Below are positions 30,419 through 38,321 of a stretch of DNA of 64,000 nt, one piece after another. Position numbers and translations under genes: made by a program. The stretch is from a virus: the IMG/VR virus record IMGVR_UViG_3300025423_000009, positions 53,948 through 117,947 of that record; one strand, written 5' to 3'. The notes beneath the pieces were generated by a model. It had not been told where the DNA came from. It saw nothing but the letters and a program-made list of their open reading frames with translations, and did no database searches. Position 1 is the first letter of the stretch, and the number at the start of each line of letters is the position of its first letter.

Positions 30419-31177
30419 TTATATCAAATCATCTTTTAACGTAAGGTCTTTCGCTTTCTTCTCACCAAAACGTGTTGATACTATATCATTCGGTGATAGT
30501 ATTCTAATTGAACCATCTTCCAAAAAAACCTTTACTTTTTCTTTTTTAGGATCTTTATCTTCTCCACCCATCAAAATGCTTATTGAAGAGTCAGCGTCGA
30601 AAGATGCATCTTCAGATGAATAATTTGAAAAATCATTTTGCATTTGAAGAACTAAACTTCGGGTAGGAACGATGACGATTGCCTTCTTCGAAGAACCTTT
30701 GAGATGATTCAGATACCATCGTAGAAGCTGATAGATGATCAGAGACTTACCAGAACCGGTCGGGGAAACCAGAAGGATCTTCTGAAGCTTGATCGCACGA
30801 TCTATGGCATCTTTCTGGTAATCCCTTAGCTCGAGCGGCTTATCGTCCGCCCCGGTGGCCGCATAAAGGCCTTCAGACGCTTCGGATTCAGCTTCTGAGA
30901 GGTCGGGAAGCCACAGCCCTGGTGCCAGTTCAAGTTCGTGTTTCCGTGAGTCCGCGTACTTCTGAAGGTGATGGAGCAGACCGGCCGGAAGAGTCTGATT
31001 ACGAAGATTGAACAAATGTATACGCCCATCCCATTGCCGACGCTTGAAGGCCGGAGAGAACTGATATCCGGCCGCAAAGAACGAGAAGAACTCAGATAGC
31101 TCCTGAAGGACTCCGGAATCCTCACAGGTCACGCGAAGGTGTGCCTGATCGATCGAATTGACGTGTATGATGGCCAT
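30419..31177 (-). CDS. uvsW-N: UvsW helicase, N-terminal half (motifs I, Ia) with an extra tail
   Basis: 252 residues. N-terminal UvsW accessory domain (HVNSIDQAHLRVTCEDSGVLQELSEFFSFFAAGYQFSP...KRRQWDGRIHLFN), Q motif LRDYQKDAIDRA, Walker A SPTGSGKS (138-145) and VIVPTRSL. The match to T4 UvsW ends near MGGEDKDPKKEK (about 214). The last 38 residues (VFLEDGSIRILSPNDIVSTR...KDLTLKDDLI) are not UvsW; they resemble the end of a split-intein N fragment. The tail is AT-rich. Both halves are needed for an active helicase. Confidence 0.88.
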   Translation of the reverse strand: MAIIHVNSIDQAHLRVTCEDSGVLQELSEFFSFFAAGYQFSPAFKRRQWDGRIHLFNLRNQTLPAGLLHHLQKYADSRKHELELAPGLWLPDLSEAESEASEGLYAATGADDKPLELRDYQKDAIDRAIKLQKILLVSPTGSGKSLIIYQLLRWYLNHLKGSSKKAIVIVPTRSLVLQMQNDFSNYSSEDASFDADSSISILMGGEDKDPKKEKVKVFLEDGSIRILSPNDIVSTRFGEKKAKDLTLKDDLI

Positions 31178-31181
31178 GTAG

Positions 31182-31190
31182 TATTTATTA
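31182..31190 (-). promoter_or_regulatory. late-type promoter 4 nt before uvsW-N
   Basis: TAATAAATA, then CTAC and the ATG at 31177. It overlaps the end of uvsY. Confidence 0.55.
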
Positions 31191-31637
31191 GCACCCGGCC
31201 GTAAACTTTCGAAAGTCCAGAACGTTCTTGATGTGCTGATGCCTCCAGCGAAGTGTATCGAGAATCTCCGTCAGAACGTCCACGCCGGTCTGAAAGTATG
31301 TTTTCTTGTCGAGCGCCACACGTAAATCCGAATCCGCGTCGACGTAGGTTTCCAGATCCGAGCGAAGAGGCTTCGAGGCACCTTTGAATGGATCGTACGG
31401 CCACTTGCGCTCGTCCATCTCCTCCTGTGTCATCTTGCCGGTGTAGTATAGCCACTTGGCATGACGAAGCTCGGACAGCTTGGATTCTGTGGTACGAAGC
31501 TTGAGCTTAAACTCCGTGAGGTATGCCAGGTACTTGGCATGAATCTTGGCGAACTTGAGGGTCGAGTCGTCCAATGCCAGAGAGTCAAGTTGACAATCGG
31601 ATTCCCATTCCTTGATGATGTCTTCAACGGTAATCAT
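31188..31637 (-). CDS. uvsY: recombination mediator UvsY
   Basis: 149 residues. Loads the UvsX recombinase on gp32-coated single-stranded DNA. Shows the UvsY plan: ITVEDIIKEWESDCQLDSLALDDSTLKFAKIHAKYL, a long basic helix KLKLRTTESKLSELRHAKWLYYTGKMTQEE, and the C-terminal oligomerisation helix with the T4-like ending HIKNVLDFRKFTAG (T4: AIKHIQDMRAFEAG). Gene order gp23, tube-like, uvsY, uvsW is as in T4-like cyanophages. Confidence 0.9.
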   Translation of the reverse strand: MITVEDIIKEWESDCQLDSLALDDSTLKFAKIHAKYLAYLTEFKLKLRTTESKLSELRHAKWLYYTGKMTQEEMDERKWPYDPFKGASKPLRSDLETYVDADSDLRVALDKKTYFQTGVDVLTEILDTLRWRHQHIKNVLDFRKFTAGC

Positions 31638-31652
31638 AATGTAATCTGAAAT

Positions 31653-31660
31653 TATTTATA
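31653..31660 (-). promoter_or_regulatory. late promoter for uvsY
   Basis: TATAAATA, 15 nt before the ATG at 31637. Confidence 0.7.
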
Positions 31661-31673
31661 CCTGTACAGGGTG

Positions 31674-32144
31674 CTACACGAGCACATTGAAGTAGTTGAA
31701 TCGCAGAGTCAGATCACAGGGCAGATATTGAATCGTCTGTGCCTGTGTGTCAAACTGAAGCTCACCGATCGTGGTCGGAAAGGCGTCATGAAACTGAAAC
31801 TGGCGATTTATCGTATTCTTCGAAGAAAGAACCGACAGAATCACATCCGTACGAAGAGGCTGACCAGATGTGGTCGCATTTGTTTGAAGCCAATTGAGCG
31901 CTTCCACATAATTGCTCATGTTCTCATCGACCATGAACTTTACACGAAGAGTCTCATATGTGATTGTTTCTCCAGGAAAATAAGCCGATTGATTGTGATA
32001 GTTTTCCTTGACTTCTCCCATGCTCAATGAAGGAATATTCACGGATGTGCAAAAATACTCAATGTTTGTAAATTTGGGATTCTGAATTGTCAGCTTAAAG
32101 TTAACCTGCTGCAGGAAATTCAGATTGGTCGTCAGCGAATTCAT
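31674..32144 (-). CDS. 3: gp19/gp3-type tail tube-like protein
   Basis: 156 residues: TTNLNFLQQVNFKLTIQNPKFTNIEYFCTSVNIPSLSMGE, YFPGETITYETLRVKFMVDENMSNYVEALNWLQ, FPTTIGELQFDTQAQTIQYLPCDLTLRFNYF. This is the T4 gp19-type tube fold, and in cyanophage-type genomes the gene between gp23 and uvsY is usually annotated gp3 (tail completion). Probably caps the tail tube or joins tube and neck. Distinct from the main tube gene at 38322. Confidence 0.75.
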   Translation of the reverse strand: MNSLTTNLNFLQQVNFKLTIQNPKFTNIEYFCTSVNIPSLSMGEVKENYHNQSAYFPGETITYETLRVKFMVDENMSNYVEALNWLQTNATTSGQPLRTDVILSVLSSKNTINRQFQFHDAFPTTIGELQFDTQAQTIQYLPCDLTLRFNYFNVLV

Positions 32145-32151
32145 TGATGTT

Positions 32152-32159
32152 TATTTATG
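32152..32159 (-). promoter_or_regulatory. late promoter, 7 nt before the tube-like gene
   Basis: CATAAATA, then AACATCA and the ATG at 32144. Confidence 0.6.
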
Positions 32160-32165
32160 GACAAG

Positions 32166-32197
32166 AAAAAACCGCAGTCCCCTTTCGAGGACTGCGG
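32166..32197 (-). terminator. rho-independent terminator after gp23
   Basis: CCGCAGTCC-TCGAAAGG-GGACTGCGG followed by six T on the minus strand: a textbook intrinsic terminator closing the capsid transcript. Confidence 0.9.
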
Positions 32198-32220
32198 TCA
32201 TGATAGCGAAGCTAATCAGC

Positions 32221-33816
32221 TTAGCTTGTAGCAGCCTGAACGCCGCGGAGACTGATATTACGCACATTAAATGTTCTGTAATAAAAGTTGCCACGATCGT
32301 TGCCGTTCTGAGCACCAGCCGCCGCCGGATTGATCTGCTGAACGAACGGATTCGCGACCACGCCGTAACGCGTTTTGAAGGCGATACGAGGTTGGAAGGA
32401 AGCCGGATCGATCGCGCGGACCATGGTGAGCGGAACGTAAGGCGCATAGAAGATACCAGCGTCGTACGGATTCGTGCCACGATAGCCGACCGTGATGTAG
32501 TCCGTGAAGGTATACGGATCGATGTACACCTTGATGCGACCATTCAACACACCAGCAAAGGTGTTACCCGTGTCGTCGACTTCGAGCTTCGAGCTCAGAG
32601 CCGGCGCGTAGTCCAGAGAGCCAGCCGCGGCCAGAGCCGAGGCTACGTTGGACGAGCAGAGGATGAAGTTACCCTTGCCACGGCGAGTTTCCTTGGCGAT
32701 CTGATTCGCTTCGAGCTCAATCGCCATGTGAAGGCTCTTGTACCGTTCCGCGGCCCAGCGACCATCCGCGTCCGTGCGGACGTCGTAAACACCAGGCGTG
32801 GTGTAGTTGAAGCGAGCGCCGAGGACGGCTTTCGCATTGATCGTTTCAATGATTTCACGATTGATTTCGAACAGGATCTCCGAGGAGAGGATGTTCGCCA
32901 GCTCGGATTCCGCATCGAGACCATGAACGGCCTTGAGATCCTGAGCGAGTTCCATCGTGTAGCTCGCCTTGAGCGCGCGAGTATTCGCGGTCACGACGGT
33001 CTTTTCGATGTCAAAGCCCATCGTAGCGAAGTCTTGATTACCGCTGGTACCAAGCAATTCGCCGGTCGCCGTAGGCAAAGCCTGACCGACCTGATACGGA
33101 GCCGTACCAGCATAGGCTTGATTACCCGAGAACGCCGAGGTGATCGGAGCCAGGTTCGCAAACAACACGGTTGAAGCCGAACTCAAGGTCGAGACCAATG
33201 CCGTGTCAATCGTAACCACACCAGAGTTAGTGGTAACGGATGCAACACGAGTGCCAGGAACGACGCCCTGAGCGATCACCAAATCGCCGACCGCAAGGCC
33301 CGCGAGAGGAGTCGCCGTCAACGTGATGGTCGTAGAACCGGCCGTTGAGGTCGCATTGCTGATCGTACCATTGTAGTACGAGGACTGAGAGGCCGTCGAA
33401 GAGCCAGCCACGGAAGGCTGATTCGAAGTCGTGCCTTGAACGCCGCCATAGAGCGAGTCGTCACCGGCCGCAACGGTCTGACCGGAGGTCGTGCTCAACG
33501 CGGAGGTGTATTTCGGCTTGAGCGCGAAGATCAGACCGGTAGGTCCGCTCATCGGCTGAACGCCGGCGATATCGTAGGCGATCAAGTTCGGCATCGCGCG
33601 GCGCACGAGGGAGATCAAGATCGGATCGAAGTTTTGAATCGCACCGGTGCCCATGTCGGCTTCGGCGAGCATCGAGCGCTCTTCTTTGAGAGCCTTCTGC
33701 TGGTTTTCGAGCAATGCGGCCGTGACGGACCGGCGATAGTTATCCTTAAATGCAGGAGCTTCCGCGTGATCCAACACCGCTGCCCATTTTTGTTCGGACT
33801 GTTCGGTATTAAACAT
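32221..33816 (-). CDS. 23: major capsid protein gp23
   Basis: 531 residues, HK97-fold T4-type capsid protein. Starts MFNTEQSEQKWAAVLDHAEAPAF and has MGTGAIQNFDPILISLVRRAMPNLIAYDIAGVQPM, GNQDFATMGFDIEKTVVTANTRALKASYTMELAQDLKAVHGLDAE and NYTTPGVYDVRTDADGRW... in broken form along the chain. Residues about 150-220 form a Ser/Thr-rich inserted module (VGDLVIAQGVVPGTRVASVT) also found in the sheath and baseplate proteins. The N-terminal about 60 residues may be cleaved by gp21. The start has an A-rich, SD-like AAAAAGAAAG. Confidence 0.96.
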   Translation of the reverse strand: MFNTEQSEQKWAAVLDHAEAPAFKDNYRRSVTAALLENQQKALKEERSMLAEADMGTGAIQNFDPILISLVRRAMPNLIAYDIAGVQPMSGPTGLIFALKPKYTSALSTTSGQTVAAGDDSLYGGVQGTTSNQPSVAGSSTASQSSYYNGTISNATSTAGSTTITLTATPLAGLAVGDLVIAQGVVPGTRVASVTTNSGVVTIDTALVSTLSSASTVLFANLAPITSAFSGNQAYAGTAPYQVGQALPTATGELLGTSGNQDFATMGFDIEKTVVTANTRALKASYTMELAQDLKAVHGLDAESELANILSSEILFEINREIIETINAKAVLGARFNYTTPGVYDVRTDADGRWAAERYKSLHMAIELEANQIAKETRRGKGNFILCSSNVASALAAAGSLDYAPALSSKLEVDDTGNTFAGVLNGRIKVYIDPYTFTDYITVGYRGTNPYDAGIFYAPYVPLTMVRAIDPASFQPRIAFKTRYGVVANPFVQQINPAAAGAQNGNDRGNFYYRTFNVRNISLRGVQAATS

Positions 33817-33849
33817 ACTTTCTTTTTGTTATGGTTGGGGGTTATTCTC

Positions 33850-34965
33850 TCACCGACGATTCGGATTATTGCGTTCAGCACGAGAGATAGCACTGACGTA
33901 ACGTTTCATGTCATCTGGCAATGTAGCCATGGAATCTTCTTGACCCTCGATGATTATCGTACCCGAATTAACTACTTTCTGTGGTTTCACGTTCGCCTTC
34001 ACGATGGAAGACGGCGCTGACTGAGGAGCCTTGCCAGAGAAGTACGACTCCTTGATCGTGGTCACCTTCTTCGAGAAGGCTTCCGCGGATTCAAAGATGA
34101 CGTCCTTGGTGAGCTCCGTTAAACGAGAGGCCTGAGTGGTCGCCAATCCCTTCGACGCTTCCGCGAGAATGGACTTGCGCATCAACTTCTCGTTCTGAAC
34201 TTTCACGGATTCAACGAGCTGATCATTCTGCTTCACTTGCTCCTGAAGCTCGACAATGCGAGAGTTCAATGATTCCACCAAGTCCTTGTCGGCCTTGGGA
34301 ACCTCGATGTAGCTCTCGGCAAACACGTTCTTCAGAGAGGTGATGAAGCCTTCGGCGATCTCCGTGCGAAGGGTCGAGTCGACGGCGACTTGATTCTCCT
34401 TCATCCAGGATTCGACGACGTACATGAGGTACGAGTCGACCTGTTCGGTGACCGTGTTCATGATCTGCTCGGCTTTCTCGGACAACTTGATCTGATATCC
34501 TTCATGGAGCTGCTTACGAGCCAAGCGAACTTTGCTCTTAACGGCCGCTTCGAAGATCGTCTTGGCCTTGGACTTGAAACCTTCCGTGAGGTTGGCTTCA
34601 CCGTTCATCAGTGCCGTGACGTCCTCTTCCATGTCGACTTGATCCACGTCGACTTCAGCTTCTTCAGCTTCGTCTCCCTCTTCATGCTCTTCCGTGCTTC
34701 CACAGGTGCATTCGCCGTCACAGGTACAGGTACATTCTTTGTCCTCTTCTCCGTGAGTTTCCGAGTTGGAATCACCGTTCTCGTCATCGAGCTTCTCAGC
34801 TTCGTCTTTCGAGACGGGTTCCTCTTCCGTGATTGGACCAGGAGCGTGTGCGATCGGAGCTTTAGCATGCGGCGCGGCCGCAATTGCCTTCTCCATATCT
34901 TTAACGCTCTGATCCATGCTCTCGATCGATTCCTCGATCTTCTTTTGGTTTTTCTTCGTGGCCAT
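33850..34965 (-). CDS. 22: prohead scaffold core protein gp22
   Basis: About 371 residues from MATKKNQKKIEESIESMDQS. Acidic, helical scaffold: GEANLTEGFKSKAKTIFEAAVKSKVRLARKQLHEGY, VDSYLMYVVESWMKENQVAVDSTLRTEIAEGFITSLKNVFAESY, typical of gp22 in T4 relatives. Within the acidic N-terminal quarter is a dense cysteine cluster (ECTCTCDGECTCG) that looks metal-binding and is unusual in a scaffold destined for proteolysis. Lies between gp21 and gp23 as in T4. Confidence 0.88.
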   Translation of the reverse strand: MATKKNQKKIEESIESMDQSVKDMEKAIAAAPHAKAPIAHAPGPITEEEPVSKDEAEKLDDENGDSNSETHGEEDKECTCTCDGECTCGSTEEHEEGDEAEEAEVDVDQVDMEEDVTALMNGEANLTEGFKSKAKTIFEAAVKSKVRLARKQLHEGYQIKLSEKAEQIMNTVTEQVDSYLMYVVESWMKENQVAVDSTLRTEIAEGFITSLKNVFAESYIEVPKADKDLVESLNSRIVELQEQVKQNDQLVESVKVQNEKLMRKSILAEASKGLATTQASRLTELTKDVIFESAEAFSKKVTTIKESYFSGKAPQSAPSSIVKANVKPQKVVNSGTIIIEGQEDSMATLPDDMKRYVSAISRAERNNPNRR

Positions 34966-35096
34966 CTTCTTCAATGTTTGTTGGAGAGGAAGCCCCGAAG
35001 GGACCTCAGTCTCATACTATTCAATCTCGATCGAGCAAACAGGCTCGCTTCGAGTACCCATACCAATAACTCCCTGACGTATCAGGAGAGATTCTG

Positions 35097-35759
35097 TTAG
35101 CTGATATCCCGAAGGAATTGCTCAAATGATTTGATCTGAGCTTCAGCGTAAAATTCTTTGCTTCGTGTCTGACGGATTTTCTTCAACGACTCGTTCATTC
35201 GATCGACTTTGTTGGCAACGTACTGTTTTCCATCAAACACCCAGTCAACCGATTCCATGATTCCCTCGACGAAGGCCGAGGGAGCCGAGGGATCCTGAAC
35301 AATGTCGACCGTGGCCAGACTATAATCTGGCTTCACGTAGGTCTTACCTGCGCGGGATTCAACTGAACCCATGCCGCGAGAGGACACTCCAAGTTTCACT
35401 CCACCATCCAATAGGCCCTTGACGATCTGTCCCATCGGAGTGTTGAGAATCAGTGCCTTGCCATACACATCATCTCCGTTCCAGTTCAATTCCGTGATGC
35501 GATGTGACACTTTATCCAGATTGATCGTGGGACCGTCCGGGTGATTTAGTTCACCTACCGCACGGCCAGTCGACACCTGCTCGGCGACGAAACGACTGAC
35601 GGCCTCACGGAGTACGGAACGAGGATAGATTCGATTATTTCGATTCTGCTTCTCGGCCTGCATGAAAACGCCTTCCAAGAAGTACTTCTTCTCGGTGCCG
35701 GCACTTTCAATGAGAGGCTTGATGCCGTTCTCGTTATACTCCGTGATGAGTAAAGCCAT
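35097..35759 (-). CDS. 21: prohead maturation protease gp21
   Basis: 220 residues, S77 serine protease. YFLEGVFMQAEKQNRNNRIYPRSVLREAV, catalytic His in GELNHPDGPTINLDKVSHRI, VYGKALILNTPMGQIVKGLLDGGVKLGVSSRGMGS with the catalytic Ser, then VDIVQDPSAPSAFVEGIMES. Cleaves scaffold and capsid subunits during head maturation. Complete, and immediately downstream of a homing endonuclease gene (6 bp gap). Confidence 0.95.
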   Translation of the reverse strand: MALLITEYNENGIKPLIESAGTEKKYFLEGVFMQAEKQNRNNRIYPRSVLREAVSRFVAEQVSTGRAVGELNHPDGPTINLDKVSHRITELNWNGDDVYGKALILNTPMGQIVKGLLDGGVKLGVSSRGMGSVESRAGKTYVKPDYSLATVDIVQDPSAPSAFVEGIMESVDWVFDGKQYVANKVDRMNESLKKIRQTRSKEFYAEAQIKSFEQFLRDIS

Positions 35760-35765
35760 AATTTC

Positions 35766-36275
35766 TTATTCCAATTTCCGCTGTTTTCTCTTTTCCCAGG
35801 CCAATCGCATTTTTGCTCTAGACTCTTCTGATCTTTTAGATCCAATATGTGCGACTCTCGTTTTCTCTATAGACTCAGGAGAAAGTTTATAACGTTGTCG
35901 AGCCATGCTCATTTTAGCTCTAGTTTCTCGTGAATGCTTTCTTCCAATTGCTTTAGCCCTAATTTTTTCTTTAGTTTTAGCAGAATGAGTATAATTCCAT
36001 CCTCGGGCTCCTGCATTATTATTATGCTGATTATAAAAATCCATACTGCCAGCAGCATCAACTGCTAATAAAATTTTAGTCTCAAGAGCAGCCATTTTTT
36101 CTTTACTGCCTGTGGCAATTATGTATCTTTCGAAATTATCAGGATTATTATAATAATCTTTCAAAAAAACTTTGCTTGAACAAATATATCCATCATTTAA
36201 TGCCCCAGTATGATACCCCACGTATAGTCTATTATCTATTTTATTCCTCCAAGAATAGACGAAAGATTGGTTCAT
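35766..36275 (-). CDS. GIY-YIG-like homing endonuclease (between portal and protease genes)
   Basis: 169 residues, markedly AT-rich compared with neighbours. The N-terminus FVYSWRNKIDNRLYVGYHTG fits GIY-(x10)-YIG, followed by DGYICSSK and a Glu in ALETKILLAVDAAG. The C-terminal half has NUMOD3-like DNA-binding repeats (HSAKTKEKIRAKAIGRKHS, RAKMSMARQRYKLS, GSKRSEESRAKMRLAWEKR). Free-standing mobile gene of the seg type, inserted between the prohead core and gp21 genes without disturbing them. Confidence 0.8.
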   Translation of the reverse strand: MNQSFVYSWRNKIDNRLYVGYHTGALNDGYICSSKVFLKDYYNNPDNFERYIIATGSKEKMAALETKILLAVDAAGSMDFYNQHNNNAGARGWNYTHSAKTKEKIRAKAIGRKHSRETRAKMSMARQRYKLSPESIEKTRVAHIGSKRSEESRAKMRLAWEKRKQRKLE

Positions 36276-36277
36276 TG

Positions 36278-36448
36278 TTACTTAGATTCGACCGTAGGGT
36301 TATTGAAAACCTGATCGACCAGAGCCAGCTTGCGAACTTCCAACGCCGCGATTGCCTTCTCGGCCAATCCACGTTGAAAAGCTTGCTCGGCCTGTTCGGT
36401 ATTGCCGGCAATGACCGCATGAACAAAAGTTTCGGCGTGTTTATTCAT
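36278..36448 (-). CDS. small prohead core protein (gp67/68 position)
   Basis: 56 residues: MNKHAETFVHAVIAGNTEQA followed by a helical charged tail and the ending NNPTVESK. It occupies the place of T4 genes 67/68 between portal and protease, and cyanophages have a short helical protein of this kind there. Probably part of the scaffold core. TATAAATA ends 10 nt before its ATG. The homing endonuclease starts 2 bp after its stop. Confidence 0.7.
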   Translation of the reverse strand: MNKHAETFVHAVIAGNTEQAEQAFQRGLAEKAIAALEVRKLALVDQVFNNPTVESK

Positions 36449-36458
36449 CTTAAAGGTT

Positions 36459-36466
36459 TATTTATA
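36459..36466 (-). promoter_or_regulatory. late promoter for the prohead core gene
   Basis: TATAAATA, 10 nt before the ATG at 36448. Confidence 0.75.
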
Positions 36467-36479
36467 CGATTTGTGATTT

Positions 36480-38240
36480 TCAAGCCACCGGAGTCTCTTC
36501 GGGTGCAGGTATCTCTTCAGTAGGAACTTCTTCAGCAGGAGCTTCAGCTTCGATTGGGGCTTCCGGAGCGCCTAATCCTTCAGCACCGGCTGGCATACCA
36601 CCCATGGCTTCTTCTCCGCCTGGAATTCCTTCTGCTGGAGTTCCACCCTGTGGAACGTTCTCTCCGGCGTCCGGAGCGATATCTCCCTTGGCTTTTTCCT
36701 CGGCAATCTCGAGATCCATCTTCTCGATGTCATCATCGGACTGACGAAGAACATTACGCCGCACCCACTTCTCGGAGTAGTATCGACCAATGAATTCGCC
36801 AACCTTACCAAGCATATCCATGCGAGCCGAAAGGACTTCGAAGTCCTTGAGTTCCGCGAAGTAGTTGTCTCGCTTGAAATCGATCGAGATCTTCTCCTTG
36901 ATCAGTCTCCAGTCATCCTCGACGATGATACCTTTGAGAAGGAGCTGAGTCTTCAGAAGATTGAGGAACAGAGAAGAGAAGCGTCTCCGCAGACGATCCA
37001 CGAAGCGTTGAAAGGCTACTTCCTCGCGATTGATCTCCGTGGACTTTCCGGCCGTCCAGAGTGATTCCTTGGCCTCGAAGCGAGACAAAGGAACATTCAT
37101 GCAACGGTACAGATTCTTCTTGAAGAAGACGATGTCGTCGATCTGTCCCAGATTCTGTCCACCAGCCAAAGTCGAGATCTCGGTTCCGCGACCACCTTCA
37201 CGACGAGGAAGCCAGTAGTCCTCGAGCATCGACATGTGTCGACGATCATCTCGCATGGCACCTGTATTGGCGTCATACACCATCTTATTGCGATACTTCG
37301 ACATCAACTCCTGCATGTACTGTTCGGCCTTGGCCTTGGGCAGATTGCCAACGTCGACATAGAAGATGCGTCGTTCCGGAGCACGAGAGATGCGATAGAT
37401 GACCAGAGAGTCCTCCATCATACGCAGCTGATTCACCGGCTTCAGAGCCTTATGAATGTGAGAGACGATGCGCTTATGAGTTGAGTCAAGAAGACCAGAG
37501 GGAATGTAGCAGATTGCCGAGGGATCGATTCGAAGGCCCGTAACGGAGTCACCGGTATTGACCGTCTGAACCAGCTGACCAGCGATCTGATTCTCGTTGT
37601 ATACGAAATACTCAGCCTTGGTCGTGATGAGCTTGACACCGGTCTCCGCATCGATTCGTGTGTCGACCTCACGGATCTTACGAATCTTGATGGAGTCGAT
37701 GAATCGAAGTTCCTGAATGCCCTTCGATGGATCGTGATCATCGACGATGATGTGATAGTATAGGCGGCCGTCGACGTACCAACGACGAAAGATGTCCGAG
37801 CATTGGCGAGAGAAGTCGAGCAGGCGAAGCACCTCATCAAATTCTTTTTGAATCGCGTCCTTCACGTCGTCACCATATTCAAGGTCATTCATGACCAGCG
37901 AGACCGGTGCACCGTCTTCGCCAGAGACAATGGCCTCGTCCATGATGTAGTTCACGGCCATGTCACACTCGGGCTGCTCGGCCGCGTTGCGATACTTGAG
38001 AATCAGATCCTGATCTGAAGCTACGGTCGTACCGTCGATGTCGATATATTGACCAAAGTATCCACCAGCCGAGATGACGGTCGAACCATCCTCGCCTTCT
38101 TTGGGAACAAAAGATTTTTTCTCCGCAGGTTGTTCGGACGCAATAGGCAAAAGGCCGCGATCGAATTCAGGAGCCGTTGGTTGCAGAAGCTCCTGATTCT
38201 TTTTAATCTCACGAGTGATATTCAGACCGAACAATTTCAT
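36480..38240 (-). CDS. 20: portal vertex protein gp20
   Basis: 586 residues. YFGQYIDIDGTTVASDQDLILKYRNAAEQPECDMAVNYIMDEAIV, YYHIIVDDHDPSKGIQELRFIDSIKIRKIREV, KALKPVNQLRMMEDSLVIYRISRAPERRIFYVDVGNLPKAKAEQYM and FKKNLYRCMNVPLSRFEA are the conserved T4-type portal blocks in order. Forms the dodecameric DNA gate. The C-terminal about 65 residues are a Pro/Ala/Glu/Gly-rich disordered tail not present in T4. TATAAATA lies 8 nt before the start. Confidence 0.95.
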   Translation of the reverse strand: MKLFGLNITREIKKNQELLQPTAPEFDRGLLPIASEQPAEKKSFVPKEGEDGSTVISAGGYFGQYIDIDGTTVASDQDLILKYRNAAEQPECDMAVNYIMDEAIVSGEDGAPVSLVMNDLEYGDDVKDAIQKEFDEVLRLLDFSRQCSDIFRRWYVDGRLYYHIIVDDHDPSKGIQELRFIDSIKIRKIREVDTRIDAETGVKLITTKAEYFVYNENQIAGQLVQTVNTGDSVTGLRIDPSAICYIPSGLLDSTHKRIVSHIHKALKPVNQLRMMEDSLVIYRISRAPERRIFYVDVGNLPKAKAEQYMQELMSKYRNKMVYDANTGAMRDDRRHMSMLEDYWLPRREGGRGTEISTLAGGQNLGQIDDIVFFKKNLYRCMNVPLSRFEAKESLWTAGKSTEINREEVAFQRFVDRLRRRFSSLFLNLLKTQLLLKGIIVEDDWRLIKEKISIDFKRDNYFAELKDFEVLSARMDMLGKVGEFIGRYYSEKWVRRNVLRQSDDDIEKMDLEIAEEKAKGDIAPDAGENVPQGGTPAEGIPGGEEAMGGMPAGAEGLGAPEAPIEAEAPAEEVPTEEIPAPEETPVA

Positions 38241-38248
38241 GGTGAATC

Positions 38249-38256
38249 TATTTATA
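38249..38256 (-). promoter_or_regulatory. late promoter, 8 nt before gp20
   Basis: TATAAATA, then GATTCACC and the ATG at 38240; no Shine-Dalgarno sequence fits in between. Confidence 0.75.
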
Positions 38257-38270
38257 CCGTTTCAAAAGCT

Positions 38271-38303
38271 AAAAAGGGCGGCTCGATGTTACTCGAACCG
38301 CCC
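38271..38303 (-). terminator. rho-independent terminator after gp19
   Basis: 11-bp stem GGGCGGTTCGA/TCGAGCCGCCC (one G-T pair), 6-nt loop, then TTTTT on the minus strand; separates the tail tube transcript from gp20. Confidence 0.88.
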
Positions 38304-38321
38304 ATGAGTTGCTTCTGAAGA

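Noticed and set aside
29435-31177. Active split intein in UvsW
   Set aside because: No Cys/Ser at a splice junction, no block B His and no terminal His-Asn before the C extein, so splicing is not expected. Kept only as a possible remnant.
32125-33174. 349-codon plus-strand open frame opposite gp23
   Set aside because: Antisense shadow of the capsid gene: Arg/Asp/Ile-rich, no promoter or ribosome site, and gp23 is certain.
34390-35100. 236-codon plus-strand frame opposite gp22/gp21
   Set aside because: Mirror of the acidic scaffold coding strand (Phe/Leu-rich), no family and no expression signals.
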